Notes: generated by a model from the letters alone, not told the origin. DNA of 64,000 bases from Zygnema cylindricum (GCA_037447655.1 JBBHKE010000423.1:62001-126000); one strand, 5' to 3'; counted from the stretch's first letter, positions 1-11,989 are shown. Program-made: numbers and translations.

Positions 1-1200
1 TTCGGCATGGCTCCCGAGTAGTCTCCCATTGCGAATGCCACGTGGCACGCAAAGATCATCATTGTCGCCATGACCATGGTTGCCGCCATGGCTACGCACT
101 CAAGCTACTTCACACGGACGGAGAAGGTTCTTCAGCTAATGCCACGTGGCAGTTCTCCTTCGCCAAGATTCTTTCCTCGGATAGATGAGCGTCTTGATAT
201 GTGCAGAGAGTCGATTCCAAGATACTAGAAATGTCGAAGTCCATCATTTTATACTAAAAAAAATAAATTTGATGGGCGGGCGCACATTCTAGAAACTCGG
301 AAAGATTCTGTAGTCCGGGTAGCTCTAAGCGTGACCAAGAGTGACTTTTGTCGGTGCACGTACATGTGTACAAAATGTTAGATTTCATGAGTACGGTCAC
401 TTCGCACGTGTGAAGACAGCTAAGCTACTATAGCATTTTGCGGTATGTGAGAATCCTTTTATGTACTTTTGGGTGAAAACATTGAATTTGGTTTAAATCG
501 CGACAAAGTGTGGACCAATGACAATGCTCCTTCATTTGATTCTCCTACATTGTCGGGATTTCAACATTTTCCGCCTCCCAAAGGATAAGATCATTAGGAT
601 TGCCAGCTGGAGGGTAATCATTGGATTAAGTGGAGGTCCAATTCTATGTGATGTTGTTACTTCAAGAAGAAAAAAAAGATGTGTTACGCGCCGCAACTAA
701 TGTTGAAATTGTCGGTTAGCTCAAATTACTCTAAAGGGTAGTTGTTTATAACTGACATTAAAATGTACATCAAAGTAATTTCTAATGTTTTTGAGAATTG
801 CGAGAGCCGTCGATATAGTTTGGTGCATGGAAATATAGTGATTTGTCCTCTTCCAAGTGGTTAAACTAGGATAAGCATATTGCACGTCAGTTCGTGATTG
901 GACTATTTTTTGAAATGCATTCATCATTATTTAAAAAAATGGGTAGTTTATCAGTCGCTTGTTTCAAGAGTGAAAATGTCCTCTTGGATTGGACTCCAGA
1001 CTAAGCATTGGAAAAAAAAAAAAAAAAAAAAAAAACAAAAAACAAACCGTCGTACGGCTCCGGAAGTTAATTTTTAATATCGCTAAATGTTAATTGGATG
1101 GAAGCATGTGATAAGCCCTTGTACTTAACATTATGTACCTTGTAATAGGCGAGATTTTCTTTGCCGTCTTTCTGTAGATTCTGTATGATTACAGTGCCAC
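1..1200. other. Unassigned non-coding DNA
   Basis: No gene is recognised. The first 200 bases carry two GCCACGTGGCA blocks (G-box core CACGTG), similar to sequence in the copia LTRs further on, so an old LTR remnant is possible but not shown. A poly-A run with a few interruptions lies near 1011-1045. Short open frames show no family similarity that I can see. Confidence 0.5.
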
Positions 1201-1209
1201 GTGTCTTTT

Positions 1210-3620
1210 GTACATTGGCCGCTTTCAGTCCCTAGGCTGTCAGAGCCCCTGTGGTAAATTCATGCAAACATATGGTGACAGCTGGCGGAAATCAGTCGGC
1301 AGTCACTGTTTCAGTTCGTCCAAGCGTATTTTTCCGGCAGTCACCTTTCCTCGTTCCGTACTTTTTTTTTCTTATAAATTACGGCGAAGCCGTGTCTTTT
1401 GTCTCTTGCCGACACGTGGTCTACTCGCCAATTTTCTGCCGGAGGATCTAAGACCGAATATTTTGGGTGATGAACCTTTGTACGACCGTCTTGTCGTAAA
1501 AGAATGGACCGTACGACACTGTACTTTTCATGCCACATGCCAGACGCCTCGCTGGATTGATCACCGTACCTCACACTTTTTTCATACATGTACGTATAGT
1601 TCCCGTGTTTTCCGTACTTTGTAAGGTTATGTATTTTAGGTCTATTATCGTACATTTCAATACCGCTGCGTTACTGTACTATATTTGTTATACATAGTAC
1701 TGTGTTTGTACATGTCCGTACTTTTAGGGTTATTGCACGAGGGAATTTTAGGGTTTGTAGGGTACCGCGGCGTACGTTACCTTAGAATTTCCATATTTTC
1801 AGGTGTTTCAAGGTACACTTTCCGTATAAGTTCGTTCATTTCCGTATATCATCCGTACTTTTAAAGATTTTTTTAAGAATTTTCTACTGGTACGCTCTTC
1901 GTACTTTTTCATACAAAAAATGGTACAAAATATACGAAACATATGAAATCGACGAATATTACGTAGTTTTCGTAAAAAAGTCGAAATCCGTACGAATTGG
2001 ACATCAACAATAAAAAGTTAAAACAACTGTACTGTATTGAAGATGAAAACATGGCGTCCGTACACTTCGCTCAGTTTTTATGGTTAAGCATCACGGAAAT
2101 TCCGGAAGAATTGCCAGTGCCGTCTTTTTGGGTGATTACAGGCTGACGTATTTCTGTACGTTTTTGCCGACAATGTTATTTTGTCTCCTGCCGACATGTG
2201 ACGCCCTCGCCGATCTATGGCAGAGTATCTAAGGGTACGTCCCCATGTGTTAAAGTATCGACTTTAATCTGTCGTTTTAGCACAAAACGCAGGTCCGTAC
2301 GATAAAAACTTTAGACGTACAAAAAATTCAATTCTTTAAAAGTACAGCAAACGTCAAGTCTATACTTTGAATGTACTTCATATTTGTCGTCATCTTAACA
2401 AATTTTGGCGTTTTCCTTTTTTCGACCATCGGGCAAGAGATTCCAGCCCGTCAAATAAATCAACTCGCGAGGTGATTTTAGGGAAAGTACCGCCCAAAAC
2501 AACGAATGCAAAACGGCCCACGAACGCGACACACGAGCGGGAAAATTTTAGGACGACTCGCTATTTATCTCCCTGCCCGTCACGCGTATGTACGGAAAAT
2601 ACGAGGATGTACGGAAAAAACTGAAGGGGTCGCGGACCTCCACTTTCATTCATGGGTCCTCGGTAGAATTTTGCGTCGTTGTCGCCACTCCCCTCTCCCT
2701 CTCACACTATCACTTTTATCTCACACTTTTTAGAACGAGGCACGACAAAACTGGTATGAAATTAAAGATATTTGAAAAATAATTATTTTGGCTACCCTTC
2801 ATGTATATTTTTATGGCAAGTAGAGCGAAAAAAGTAGAGAAAACGAAATTGGGTATCCATGGCCGAAAGTCCTTGAATCTGTGACGTCAACGTTGTCACA
2901 CGTGAGCGTGACGTCACGATGTCACAAAACCCTAAACATCTGCCATGTCACAAAATTACAAAAATCTAGACGTCTTCAACTGTCGCTGTTTTTGTTGGCG
3001 TCACTAATTTCGTAGTCGTCGTCAACCGTCACAAAGTTGTACCTACGTCTACAACCGTCACATTTCAAAGTTTCGATTTCATTTTCGCACATAGGGAAAC
3101 TTTTCAAAGTAGTACGGAACACTTCACTACAGTCCAAATTACTTTTTCAAAGTATCGCTTACATGGGGACGTACCCTAAGCACGAATTTTTGGGTGATGA
3201 ATCTTGTACGATCACCTTGTCGTATATGAATGCACCGTACGGAACATATTTTGCCAGCCGGCAAAATTCTTGCTGCATTGATTCCCTATATTCGACTGCA
3301 GAGGAAATGAAATGATGAATGTTAGGAATATTCTCTCATTTTTTAAGGCTAAACATTACGGGAAACTACGAAAGAATTGTCGGTGCCGTCTTTTTGTTTT
3401 ATCACAGGCGGACGTATTTTTGTACGTTCGTACTGAGCATATTATTTTGTCTCTTGCCGACAGAAGACGGTCGCCGGATTTTCAGTCAGAGGATCTAAGC
3501 ACGATTTTCTGGTTGATGAATATTATACGACCTTGTCCCAAAAGAGTGTGCCGTACTATTCGTAAAATGCCAACTGGCAAACGCCTCGCTGGATTTATTC
3601 CCAAATCCGCAAAGAATTGT
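1210..3620 (+). repeat. Three diverged copies of a local repeat
   Basis: Related blocks occur near 1370-1560, 2090-2232 continuing at 3177-3310, and 3355-3620. Shared landmarks in order are a CTTGCCGACA-like string, a GAGGATCTAAG string, a GGGTGATGAA string and a CGCCTCGCTGG string (the last in the outer copies). Divergence is roughly 20-35% by eye. The middle copy is split by the Harbinger-like element, so the other two copies act as empty insertion sites. No coding potential is evident. Confidence 0.6.
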
Positions 3621-4196
3621 CTAGAATGGACGAAGATCCTGAAACGGCCGGACTTTCTAGTGACGTCTTTTGTGTGGTCACAGGGTGACGTATTATTGTA
3701 CGTTTGTTCCGAGCATGTAGCGAGGGTTGTCAGACTGCTAGACTTAACTGGAGGGAAACATGTAAATTAATGTTGTCTTTACTGTAACTAGTAAATCAAC
3801 GCCCGTTACACGGGCATGTACCCTGTCCAGTTTATCATGCCCGTACTGCGGACGCAGGGCAACGCTACATTGCGATAATGTCCAATTCGTACGGATTTCA
3901 ACTTTTTTACGAAAATTACGTTGTATTCGTCTTTTTCATACTTTCTTAAAATGCGTGTAAATTTAGCTGTACGGCTATGTACAGAAACGTACGAAAAGCG
4001 TAATCTTAGATAATCCTCAAAAATCTTAAAAAGTACGGAAATTTAACAGAAATGTACGAAATTGTATGAAAGTGTACCCTTAAAAACCTAATAGTACGAA
4101 AGATCTACGATAGTCGTACTGAAATACAAAGAGCGTACGGCAATGTACCTTGGAAGTCCTAAAAAATCCCCTAAAATAACCCTAAAATGTACAAAC
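1670..4196. repeat. Long imperfect inverted repeat, foldback-like
   Basis: The segment about 1670-2010 matches the reverse complement of about 3883-4196 with many mismatches. The best-conserved stretch is at the inner ends: 1969-2006 against 3885-3925, both containing AAATCCGTACGAATTGGACAT in one or the other orientation. The arms are at least 310 bp and enclose the local repeats and the Harbinger-like element. Long arms without a coding core suggest a foldback or long-TIR non-autonomous DNA transposon. A target duplication was not identified. A hAT-like element begins directly after the right arm. Confidence 0.5.
2233..3176. mobile_element. Harbinger-like MITE with TAA target duplication
   Basis: The ends are perfect 16-bp inverted repeats, GGGTACGTCCCCATGT at 2233 and its complement ending at 3176. 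TAA flanks both sides (2230-2232 and 3177-3179). A 3-bp TWA target and G-rich TIRs are typical of the PIF/Harbinger superfamily (Tourist-like MITEs). Two homologous unoccupied sites at about 1440-1460 and 3485-3505 read GGATCTAAG straight through, which fixes the boundaries independently. The 944-bp interior has no transposase frame, so the element is non-autonomous. The superfamily call is inference from TIR and target only. Confidence 0.8.
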
Positions 4197-4743
4197 AATA
4201 GTTCAAAAGTAGGTGTTTTTATGGTATGCCTTTGGTAGGCGCATAAAACTTGGCACTAAACTCGCGTAGAGTAGGCATACTGTATGGGTGTTCGTTGTGG
4301 ACACTCCTCTACGGACGTACGAATCTGACGTATGATAATAGTTCAGCGCACGCCGACGGACGAATTTTTTTAGCGAACTAAAACACGCGGACGTTCAAAA
4401 TTGCAGACGCTAATATGACAGATAGTCCAATCGTAAGTTGTATTATGGGCTTTTCATGTGATTTTCTTAGATCACTACTTTCATCAAAGACCGTCCGATC
4501 GTCTGTATCTAACGGTTTAAATAAGTTTTACCACAAAACTCACATAAATTGTTTATTTTGTCCGATTTTTTTTCAAAATTTAGACATGACGTTTAATTCT
4601 CTATAGATCAATGTGCAACTCAACCCTGTAACTATTTTTTTTCATTTTTTGACCAGTACAATATGGGTCTTAAGAGAATATTGTATGTTTTGCATACAAT
4701 AGGCATATTGTATGGGCCTACTTTCACCTACTTTTGAACAATG
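4197..4743. mobile_element. hAT-like non-autonomous element (copy 1)
   Basis: The 547-bp segment begins AATAGTTCAAAAGTAGG and ends with the near-complement CCTACTTTTGAACAATG. It is flanked by a perfect 8-bp direct repeat GTACAAAC at 4189-4196 and 4744-4751. An 8-bp duplication is the hAT hallmark. A second copy in the opposite orientation lies at 22801-23258 and shares interior sequence, including a block near CAATAGGCATATTGTATGGG. No transposase is encoded. Confidence 0.8.
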
Positions 4744-4905
4744 GTACAAACTCAAACGGACACTATACAAATAAGAATAAAAATATTGTATGGGTACAAA
4801 GTAAGGTACGCATTCTATTTACTTTTCATCATCGTTCGATGAGTACCATACATAGAATTCGTTAGTTTATACCGTGCGTAATATGCGTACGGGACATCTA
4901 TGCTA

Positions 4906-5528
4906 CATTGTGCCAGCGGTACGGCGGTCCGTACTGAGGACGCACGGCAACGTTAAGTTGTGCCAACAGTACGCGGTTTGTATAGCGGACGGTTGGCAAT
5001 GTTACATTACGCAATCTGTAAGGCGGTCTGTACTGCGAAAGCTGGCACCGTCAAATTATGTCAACCGTACACGGTCCGTACTGCGGACGCACGACAACAT
5101 CAAATTATGCTAACAGTACGCAATCCCTATTACGGACGCACGACAACGTGAAATTGTGCCAACCGTACGCGGTTTGTGCTTCAGACGCACGACAGCATCA
5201 AATGATGTCAGCCGTACGCGGTCCGTACTGCGGACGCACGACACCATCAAATGATGCCAGCCATGCGTGGTCCGTACTATGGACGAACGACAACGTTAAA
5301 TTATGCCAACCGTATTACGTTTCGTACTGCGGACGCACGACAACGTTATGCTGTGCCAGCCGTACTACGGTTCGTATTGCGGACGCACAACAACGTCAAA
5401 TTATGCCATCGTACGCGGTCTGTACCGCCGACGCATGGCAATTTTACATTACGCCATCGTGTGGGGGTCTGCACAGCAACGGGCGGCAAAGCTTCATCGT
5501 GCCAGCGGTATAGTAGTTCGTGTTGCAG
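4906..5528 (+). repeat. 49-bp minisatellite, about 13 units
   Basis: Units begin RTGCCARCCGTACGCGGTCC and continue with GTACTGCGGACGCACGACAA. Unit length is 49 bp with a few 48- or 50-bp variants, and neighbouring units differ by roughly 10-25%. One isolated degenerate unit lies at about 3833-3880. Because 49 is not a multiple of three, the long frames crossing the array shift frame at each unit and are unlikely to be genes. Confidence 0.85.
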
Positions 5529-5625
5529 ACTGACAGAAAAAAATAGAGACTGACACAACGCCTGTATAAGGGTTTCCCCGAAAGCAAACAACGTTCTCTT
5601 ATTTATATACTGATTTTAGGAAGGG

Positions 5626-5930
5626 AATTGCTAATCGCAGAGACAATTTTTGCTGCACACAGGTGGTTGCGTCATCTTTTCAAAAATTGTACATTTTTAG
5701 TACAGATTATTACAAATTACGTACCTTTGAGTTTGTGCTTGACGGTCAATCCGTCAACAACTATATGACTAGCGAAATATTGTAACAACCGGTTAAAAAA
5801 GTGTCGCGCGTGCGAACTATGATCATCATAAAAAAAAACAACAACTCACACGGCCGGGCAAGGTTTACTGTAACAAAACTGCGGCAACCACAAGTGAATA
5901 AAATTGTAGCGCTCAGGTACTTTCTCACTT
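5626..5930 (+). repeat. Arm of a foldback element family (copy 1)
   Basis: The segment begins GGGAATTGCTAATCGCAG and is similar to 7460-7700. Inner parts, including TAACAAAACTGCGG and TTGACGGTCAATC-like strings, also match the arms of the large inverted repeat at 20677-21635. It has no coding capacity. Its partner arm was not located, so it may be a solo or rearranged arm. Confidence 0.5.
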
Positions 5931-5999
5931 CACTTTCTTCAATTAGATCAACTTAGCCTAGTTGCCTTTGTTTTCCTCGTTTGTTTGTTTTGTTTTGTT

Positions 6000-6215
6000 T
6001 TTAGTATATGTCAGCTCTTGTAGTCTTTAAATGGTCTATTCATTTTTTTACCCCCTTTGTACTTTGATGGTATTTCCATCCCACTTTTTTTAATAAAGTT
6101 TGGTTTGATTTTAGTACCTATTGGCTCTTACAGTCCTTGAATGTTCTATTCCTTTTTCTTACCCCTTTTGTACTTTGATGGTATTTCCATCGCACTATAT
6201 GTGATAAATTTTCAC
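6000..6215 (+). repeat. Tandem duplication of about 108 bp
   Basis: Two head-to-tail copies (about 6000-6107 and 6110-6215) share GTACTTTGATGGTATTTCCATC and the preceding TTACCCC-rich stretch. No function is apparent. Confidence 0.7.
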
Positions 6216-7330
6216 AAGTGATCAACTTTGGATGTGTTATTCATGTTTGGCTAGCGTACTGAAAAAGATGTGTTCTTCGGTTGATGTCGGTGCACCTACA
6301 TTGGTGTCGGTGCACTAGGTTCGGAATGCGGACAAACGGGTCCATACTATTAATTGCAAACACTTTGTGTTGTACACTTTGCGAACTTTTGTACGGCGTT
6401 TTTGTAGTGCCAATCCGCACTAAACGCAAGCGGAGCTATACGGTCTGAGCATGCACGCTAGATTTGAGATCTCAGGTAAGCTACTTTGCCGCACATGGTA
6501 AATGTGCACGAAAAAAGTAAAGTGCGCACGAAAAAAGTAAAATGCGCATATAAAGGAAAAATAAAGTACGCACTTGAAAGACAATATTTCTGCATGACGA
6601 CTCGTTCTTTTATCATTTAGTTTCATTGATAACATTAGACAAAAAATGAGATATATAACATAATTTTGTACTTGACCTTACCATGTCGTCCTATATTTTC
6701 TTGATTATTTTTAAAACAACATTACAAAGATATGATTATGATCCTCCAAGGATCCGGAGAACATGCTGACCATCGGATTACACTTTGGTTTTCATCCGCG
6801 AAGCAATCTCGCCATTCGCCTCTACAATGGTGTGGCCACCTCACGAAGTAAGTTCACCATCACAAATTAAGTAAAATTGCTAAACCAGTACGATAAATAC
6901 TTGCGACAATGAACTACTATTAAAATTTTATCACGTCAAAAAAGTCACTTGCCATTGGGCAAAGTGATCTTAAAGTCTTTGCCAATAATAAGTAAAGATT
7001 TTGCCTTGTTGCCAAAGAAGTACGGTTTTTGCTTTCCATCAAGCTTTATGCTTTCAACCTTCGCTCGGCATTTATTCGTCTTTTAATTTTGAAATACAAT
7101 TTCATATTGCGAAAGTACACGTACATATAAAAGTAATTACAAATATTGTAATGAAATGTGGGTTTCAATTTTTTTTATAATTTGAAGATTAGATCATCAA
7201 CTAAAGAAGAGCCGCTCAAATCAAAACATTTGTATAACAACTTATTTAGTGAGGTTACACGGTGTAACTGAGGCCCCGGTATTATAAAATTGCTGTTGTC
7301 CGTACATTTAGGAAGACCTTTGATGTAACT
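6216..7330. other. Unassigned non-coding DNA
   Basis: AT-rich sequence in which I recognise no gene or element ends. A short direct repeat (AAAAAAGTAAARTGCGCA, twice, at about 6511-6548) is the only local structure noted. Confidence 0.45.
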
Positions 7331-7700
7331 TCACCCTAAGCCGCAAAATTGAAATTTAAATCGCAAAGTGTTACATTGAACTTACACGCAATTTAAGAAC
7401 AATGCGAAATAAAACCTCACAAAATCGAAGTTTTAAAAGTCTTATACTAATAAATTATAGGGAATTGCTAATCGTAGTGACGATTTTTGATGTGTGCATG
7501 TAGTTGCGTTAGCTTTTCAAAAAATATATATTTTAAGTACAGGCTAGTACAAATTGCGTACCGTTGAATTCAGATATACGGTCAATCTGTTGAACAACTT
7601 TGAATTGCGAAATTTTGTAAAAATCGGTTAAAAATGTGTCGCGCTTTTGAACGTCAACCGTCATCTCTATACAAATTGTAGACCTTTGATCATCGTTCTG
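7330..7700 (+). repeat. Arms of the foldback family (copy 2, rearranged)
   Basis: About 7330-7450 matches the inner arm of the 20.7-kb inverted repeat (shared CGCAAAATTGAAATTTA and TTACATTGAACTTA strings). It is followed at 7460 by a copy of the outer end GGGAATTGCTAATCG. The order differs from the complete element, so the copy is rearranged. Confidence 0.45.
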
Positions 7701-8035
7701 GAAACTTTTAAAAAGGCGGTGTGTATTTTCCACGTGTTCGTCCGCAATAAGTGCGCTCTTCATCTAAAGTACGGAAGCGTATGTACGAGATCGCGATAGC
7801 AACAAAGACAGCGACCACGACATCGACCACAACCATGACCACTACAGCAACCACAACCACGAACTTGATAACGACCAAACCGACACCTAATGAGTAACAT
7901 TAAATGATCAGCGACATTGGCCTGGTTACATTAAAATTAGATGGCCTGGTTACATTAAAATTAGATGTTGTCTGTTCGCAGTATGGACAAAATTTGTGTG
8001 CACCAATACGGAAGCGTATATAGGACATCCCTGTG

Positions 8036-8310
8036 TATGGGCATTTTGGGTAGTTTGTGCATTTTGTGCAATATGGGTAATTATGGCAATGTGGGCAATT
8101 TGGGCATTTTGGGCATTTTGGGCATTTTGGGCATTTTGGGCATTTTGGAAATTTTGTGCAATTAGGGCACTTTAGGCAATTTTGGCAGTTTGTGCATTTG
8201 TGCATTTTGGGCAATTTAGGTAATATGGGCAACTTCGGCTTTTTGTGCATTTTGTGCATTTTGAGGATTTTGGGGATTTTGGCCATTTTGAGCATTTTGG
8301 GAATATTGGA
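8036..8310. repeat. 9-bp minisatellite (GGGCATTTT)n
   Basis: Near-perfect GGGCATTTT units occupy about 8092-8150, with degenerate units on both sides. On the minus strand the array sits inside an open frame (8313 to 7900) and reads as repeated Cys-Pro-Lys, later mixed with Cys-Thr/Asn-Cys. The frame is probably a by-product of a period divisible by three; no start context or homology supports a gene. Confidence 0.7.
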
Positions 8311-8319
8311 CATTTAGGG

Positions 8320-9550
8320 CAGTTGTTTCGGGCAAGATGAGTATTCTATGCTAACGTTAGCAAGCGATTAATGCTCTAACCGTGTCGAGGTGAAATTTGA
8401 TTGAAATTTTCGGAATTTTTGATTTTTTTGTAGGTTTTGGAATTTTCTCATGAACTTCAATTTTCAATGTTTTTAAAGGCTTTATCTGGTTTCATATGGT
8501 TTTTTATAAGTTTTTCTATTGTTTCTTTTCAAGGCTCTTCAGGGTGTTGAATATTTTTCAAGACGTCTTTCTTGTTTTCATGGGCCTCTTAAGTTTTTTA
8601 TGGTATTTTGGTGTTATCCAGGGGTTTATTGTTCTTTTTACGTTGTTGTTTTTCCATACTTTCTTTCCACATATCAAGGTGTTTTAGGTTTTTCTAGAAG
8701 GTATCTTAAGGTGTTTCGAGGGGTTTGCAGGGTTCTCCTTGGACTTGTATTTTTTGGTTGAAACCAATTTTTTATCCCAGTAGAGAATTGAAACTGTCGT
8801 TTTTTCATTTAAACACATTTTATTTGGGTCATTTACCGTTTTGGAAGCTGTAGCACTTCCCTAATTTTTTTAAACCTTTTGTTGCAAAGTCTCACAGCAA
8901 TTTTTTGGTTATCGGTTTTTTCCTGCGTACTATTTAAGGGTTTTGAAAGCTTTGGTGAATTATTTCACTGTTGCGCTCTCTGGTTTAAGAAACAATCCTA
9001 TGTGTGAAGGGGGGGGGAGGAGGGGGCATGCACTTCCGAAAGAGAATGAGAGATATGATGAGAGAAGGAATAGAGAAAAAGGGAAAGGCGGGAGTGGAGA
9101 AAATGTGGACATCTTGCCTTTTTGTTTATACCTCATTACTATTTTCCAATTGTTCCAATTAACAAAAAGCACTTAACACATTGTATTATGTGTTACAATT
9201 AACAGAAAGCAGTTAACACAGTGTATTATGGTTGCACAAAGTTGTAAAAGTACCCATATATTAGGATACAACTTTCTATACAATAGTGCAACATAATGGT
9301 ATTTGCCCGATAGACTTTTGTAACCATTGATGAATGCAACACTAAACATCAAAAAATAGGGCATCTAAAAAAAAAAATGAATCAAAAAGCAATAAAAGCA
9401 TTAAAGGAAATCATTGCATTCTAAAAATTGCTCTATGCCATTTTAATTGAAGTAAAAAATAATTCAATGTTCCTAAAACCGTAAAGGCCTTGATGACTAC
9501 GAAGAACCTGCTAAAGTCCAAACTTTTAAAGTTAACGGATCATACACGAG
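8320..9550. other. Low-complexity DNA with a G-rich tract
   Basis: T-rich, weakly repetitive sequence to about 8760. A purine-rich stretch follows whose core at about 9009-9026 is nine consecutive G, then AGGAGGGGG. A 40-bp tandem duplication lies at about 9150-9230 (AATTAACARAAAGCASTTAA twice). No gene is recognised. Confidence 0.5.
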
Positions 9551-9556
9551 TTCGTC

Positions 9557-11679
9557 TCATCTGTGTTTTGGAGTACAAATTAAAGGGGGTTTGTTGGATG
9601 ATTTGGCTTTCGCACGAATAGTGCTCAGTGCAGCATTACTACATACGCATTTATTTAAAGCGAAAAAAGTTGGAGGCACTATGTTGGTCTTAGGATCATC
9701 TGTGAAGTATTTGGTTTTCAAAGTCGCTTTAATGCGGTTTATTTTATCCATTGACTTGCTTATTAATAATAAGTCATCCACATATATAGCAATGTATACT
9801 ATCCCATCCTCCCCTTATAAGACATATGCTGAATGATCAGAGCTAATTCTCTTAAAACCTAGCCCAGTCAAAAACTCATCTAGCTTCAAATTCCCTGACG
9901 CGAGGTTTGTTTTAGCCCATACAAAGATTTCATTATTTTACACACAAATTCTTCCTTTCCCTTTTCAACATACATTTCAGGTTGCTTCATATAATTGGTT
10001 TCTTCTAATTCTCCATGCAAGAAGGCCATTTTAACATCCATTTGATGTATTTCCATATTCGCAGTAGTCGCCAGACTTAGCAAAATTCTGACAGTGGGAA
10101 ATTTGACAACTGTAGAGAATGTTTCTTCAAAGTCAATACCTTCTTATTGATTAGACTCTTTGGCCACTAGTCTTACCTTATACCTTTCAATGGTGATCTC
10201 TACGTTCAATTTCACCTTGAATACCCATTTGATGCTGATGGCTTTTTTGCCCGGAGGATGATCCACCAACTCTCATGTTTGTGCCCCGATAATAGACTTC
10301 ATTTCATTGTTTGCTGCCTCGATCCACTGATTTCTCTCATGTGATGAGAAGGCCTCTTGGGTGGTTTGGAGGCTCGTCTGTAGGTGCAAAAAAAGCAAAG
10401 GGAGAACTTGCTTGCAGACGACTTCTATATCTCTTTCCCCATGGAAATACTGAGGTTGAAATCATCCGCAACCTCTGATTTTTTTGCTTTGTTTGAACAG
10501 TAACCTGGTTTTGTATTGAGTGTGTAGTAGTTATTTCCGCCTGAGTTGTAACTTGGGCCGAAGCATCTTACGAAGGCACTAGAGGAATAGAAGCAAGAGG
10601 TGTCCCATTTGCTTATGGGAGGTAGACTTCTTGTGTTTGGTGAAAAATATTATTTTGTTGTTTTTCCTTTCCCTGTTGATCTGGCACTTGAAATAAGTGG
10701 ACCGAATCCTGTTCATCTTTAATCTAAATATTTCTAGAAATAATCACTTTTTGTTTCTCAAGTACAAAAACTCTACACACTTTTGCATTATCGTCATACC
10801 CTATGAAAATCCCAGGTAAGCCCTTAGCCTTCATTTTCCATCTATCCTGTAAAGTGTCTAAAATAAAACACTTGCTACTAATGATCTTAAAGTGACTAAC
10901 ATCAAGTTTTTCTCCTGTCCAAAGATCATAAGGTGTAGTGATAACAAATCTAGAAGCAATTGTGTTCTTAATATAAACAATACACTTAAGTGCTTCAGCC
11001 CAAAATTTCAAATCTAACCCTTTATCTACAAAAATGGACCGAGCACTCTTTGTCACTCTCCTATTTAGTCTTTCAGAATCACCATTCTGTTCCACTGTGT
11101 ATGGATTTGTAAGATTGTGATTGATACCTTCGTGAATGAAAAATTTTACGAATTCCTTCGATGTGTATATTCCCCTTTTGTCTGATTTCAGCGCCAAGAT
11201 CAGAACCCCATGAAGCTTTTCCGCCCACGCTTTGTGGTGCTTCAAGTGAGTAAACACTTCACTTTTATGTTGCAGTAAGTAAAATTTGGTGTACCTCGAG
11301 TAATCATTTGTAAATGTGACCATATAGTGGACGCCTCTAGCCGAAGCCACTTGTGAAGGACCAAAAACATCAAAATGTATTTGCTGCAAAACTCTTTCCG
11401 ATGTGTGGTCTGTTTTTTGTGGAAAAGGCAATATGTGGATCTTGCCAAGTGAACAACTTTCACATGATTATTTAGGATGAGAGGTGAGAGAAACTCTATC
11501 AACTTTTCCCGAATTCACCATGTTCTTTAGACTGTCATAATTCATGTGTCCTAATCTTTTATGCCACGACTCATTATTAGATTGGACACTATTGAAGAGA
11601 ACATCATTTTACTTATATTCAGCCATGTCCGTCCGGTACATTTTGGTAGCATCTCTAGTTCTTCTTACTACTAGTTTTC
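9557..11679 (-). pseudogene. Copia element D0: integrase and RT fragment
   Basis: This is a minus-strand copia pol remnant. Integrase core lies at 11431-10724: the first catalytic Asp in HFDVFGPS, the second in KSDKRGIY (normally SDNGGEY), and the Glu in NGDSERLNR. RT follows in pieces (10083-9886 with KMAFLHGELEE; 9781 onward with DDLLLISKSM). Stops and frameshifts separate the pieces, so it is inactive. RT similarity ends near 9707, after which the frame continues into about 48 codons that are not copia. The upstream end is cut by the assembly gap. It belongs to the same lineage as D1 and C. Confidence 0.85.
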
Positions 11680-11689
11680 NNNNNNNNNN
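11680..11689. other. Assembly gap (10 N)
   Basis: Ten unknown bases. Copia is minus-strand to the left and plus-strand to the right, so this may be a scaffold join between two repeats. Confidence 0.98.
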
Positions 11690-11989
11690 AGGTTAAGAGG
11701 TACGTTTTTCCAACAGAACTACAGGTAGACCACGTGAAGGTACAGAAAGCGACGACGATCTGACTCTTCATACGCCTGCCTCCCTTTAGACAACTGGCCC
11801 CGTTTCCAAAAGAGCATTAGTTAAGGGAGGAAAACACATTTAGGAAAACGGTGATTAGACCGGAACATCGCGAGCTAACACAATAGACCCAAGTCAAAAT
11901 TAAACTTTTGGGTGAATGTTGGCTAACCAAAAGCCAATCCACCTTTTAGGTGGTCGAGGCTTCATAGCTTACGGTATTAACTCCGGAGG
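11690..11989. other. Unassigned sequence between gap and copia H
   Basis: I see no recognisable copia coding or LTR sequence here. It may be a degraded linker region or unrelated DNA joined at the gap. Confidence 0.4.

Noticed and set aside
1208-1655. Open frames of 66-138 codons on both strands
   Set aside because: Located in a diverged non-coding repeat; the homologous copies at 2090 and 3355 do not keep the frames.
4874-5591. Several overlapping open frames of 60-150 codons
   Set aside because: They lie wholly in the 49-bp minisatellite, whose period shifts frame; similar translations appear in several frames.
8041-8310. CRISPR-like array
   Set aside because: Nine-base direct repeats without unique spacers, in a eukaryotic setting; it is a minisatellite. 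The other arrays (21, 30, 49, 63 bp) also lack spacers.
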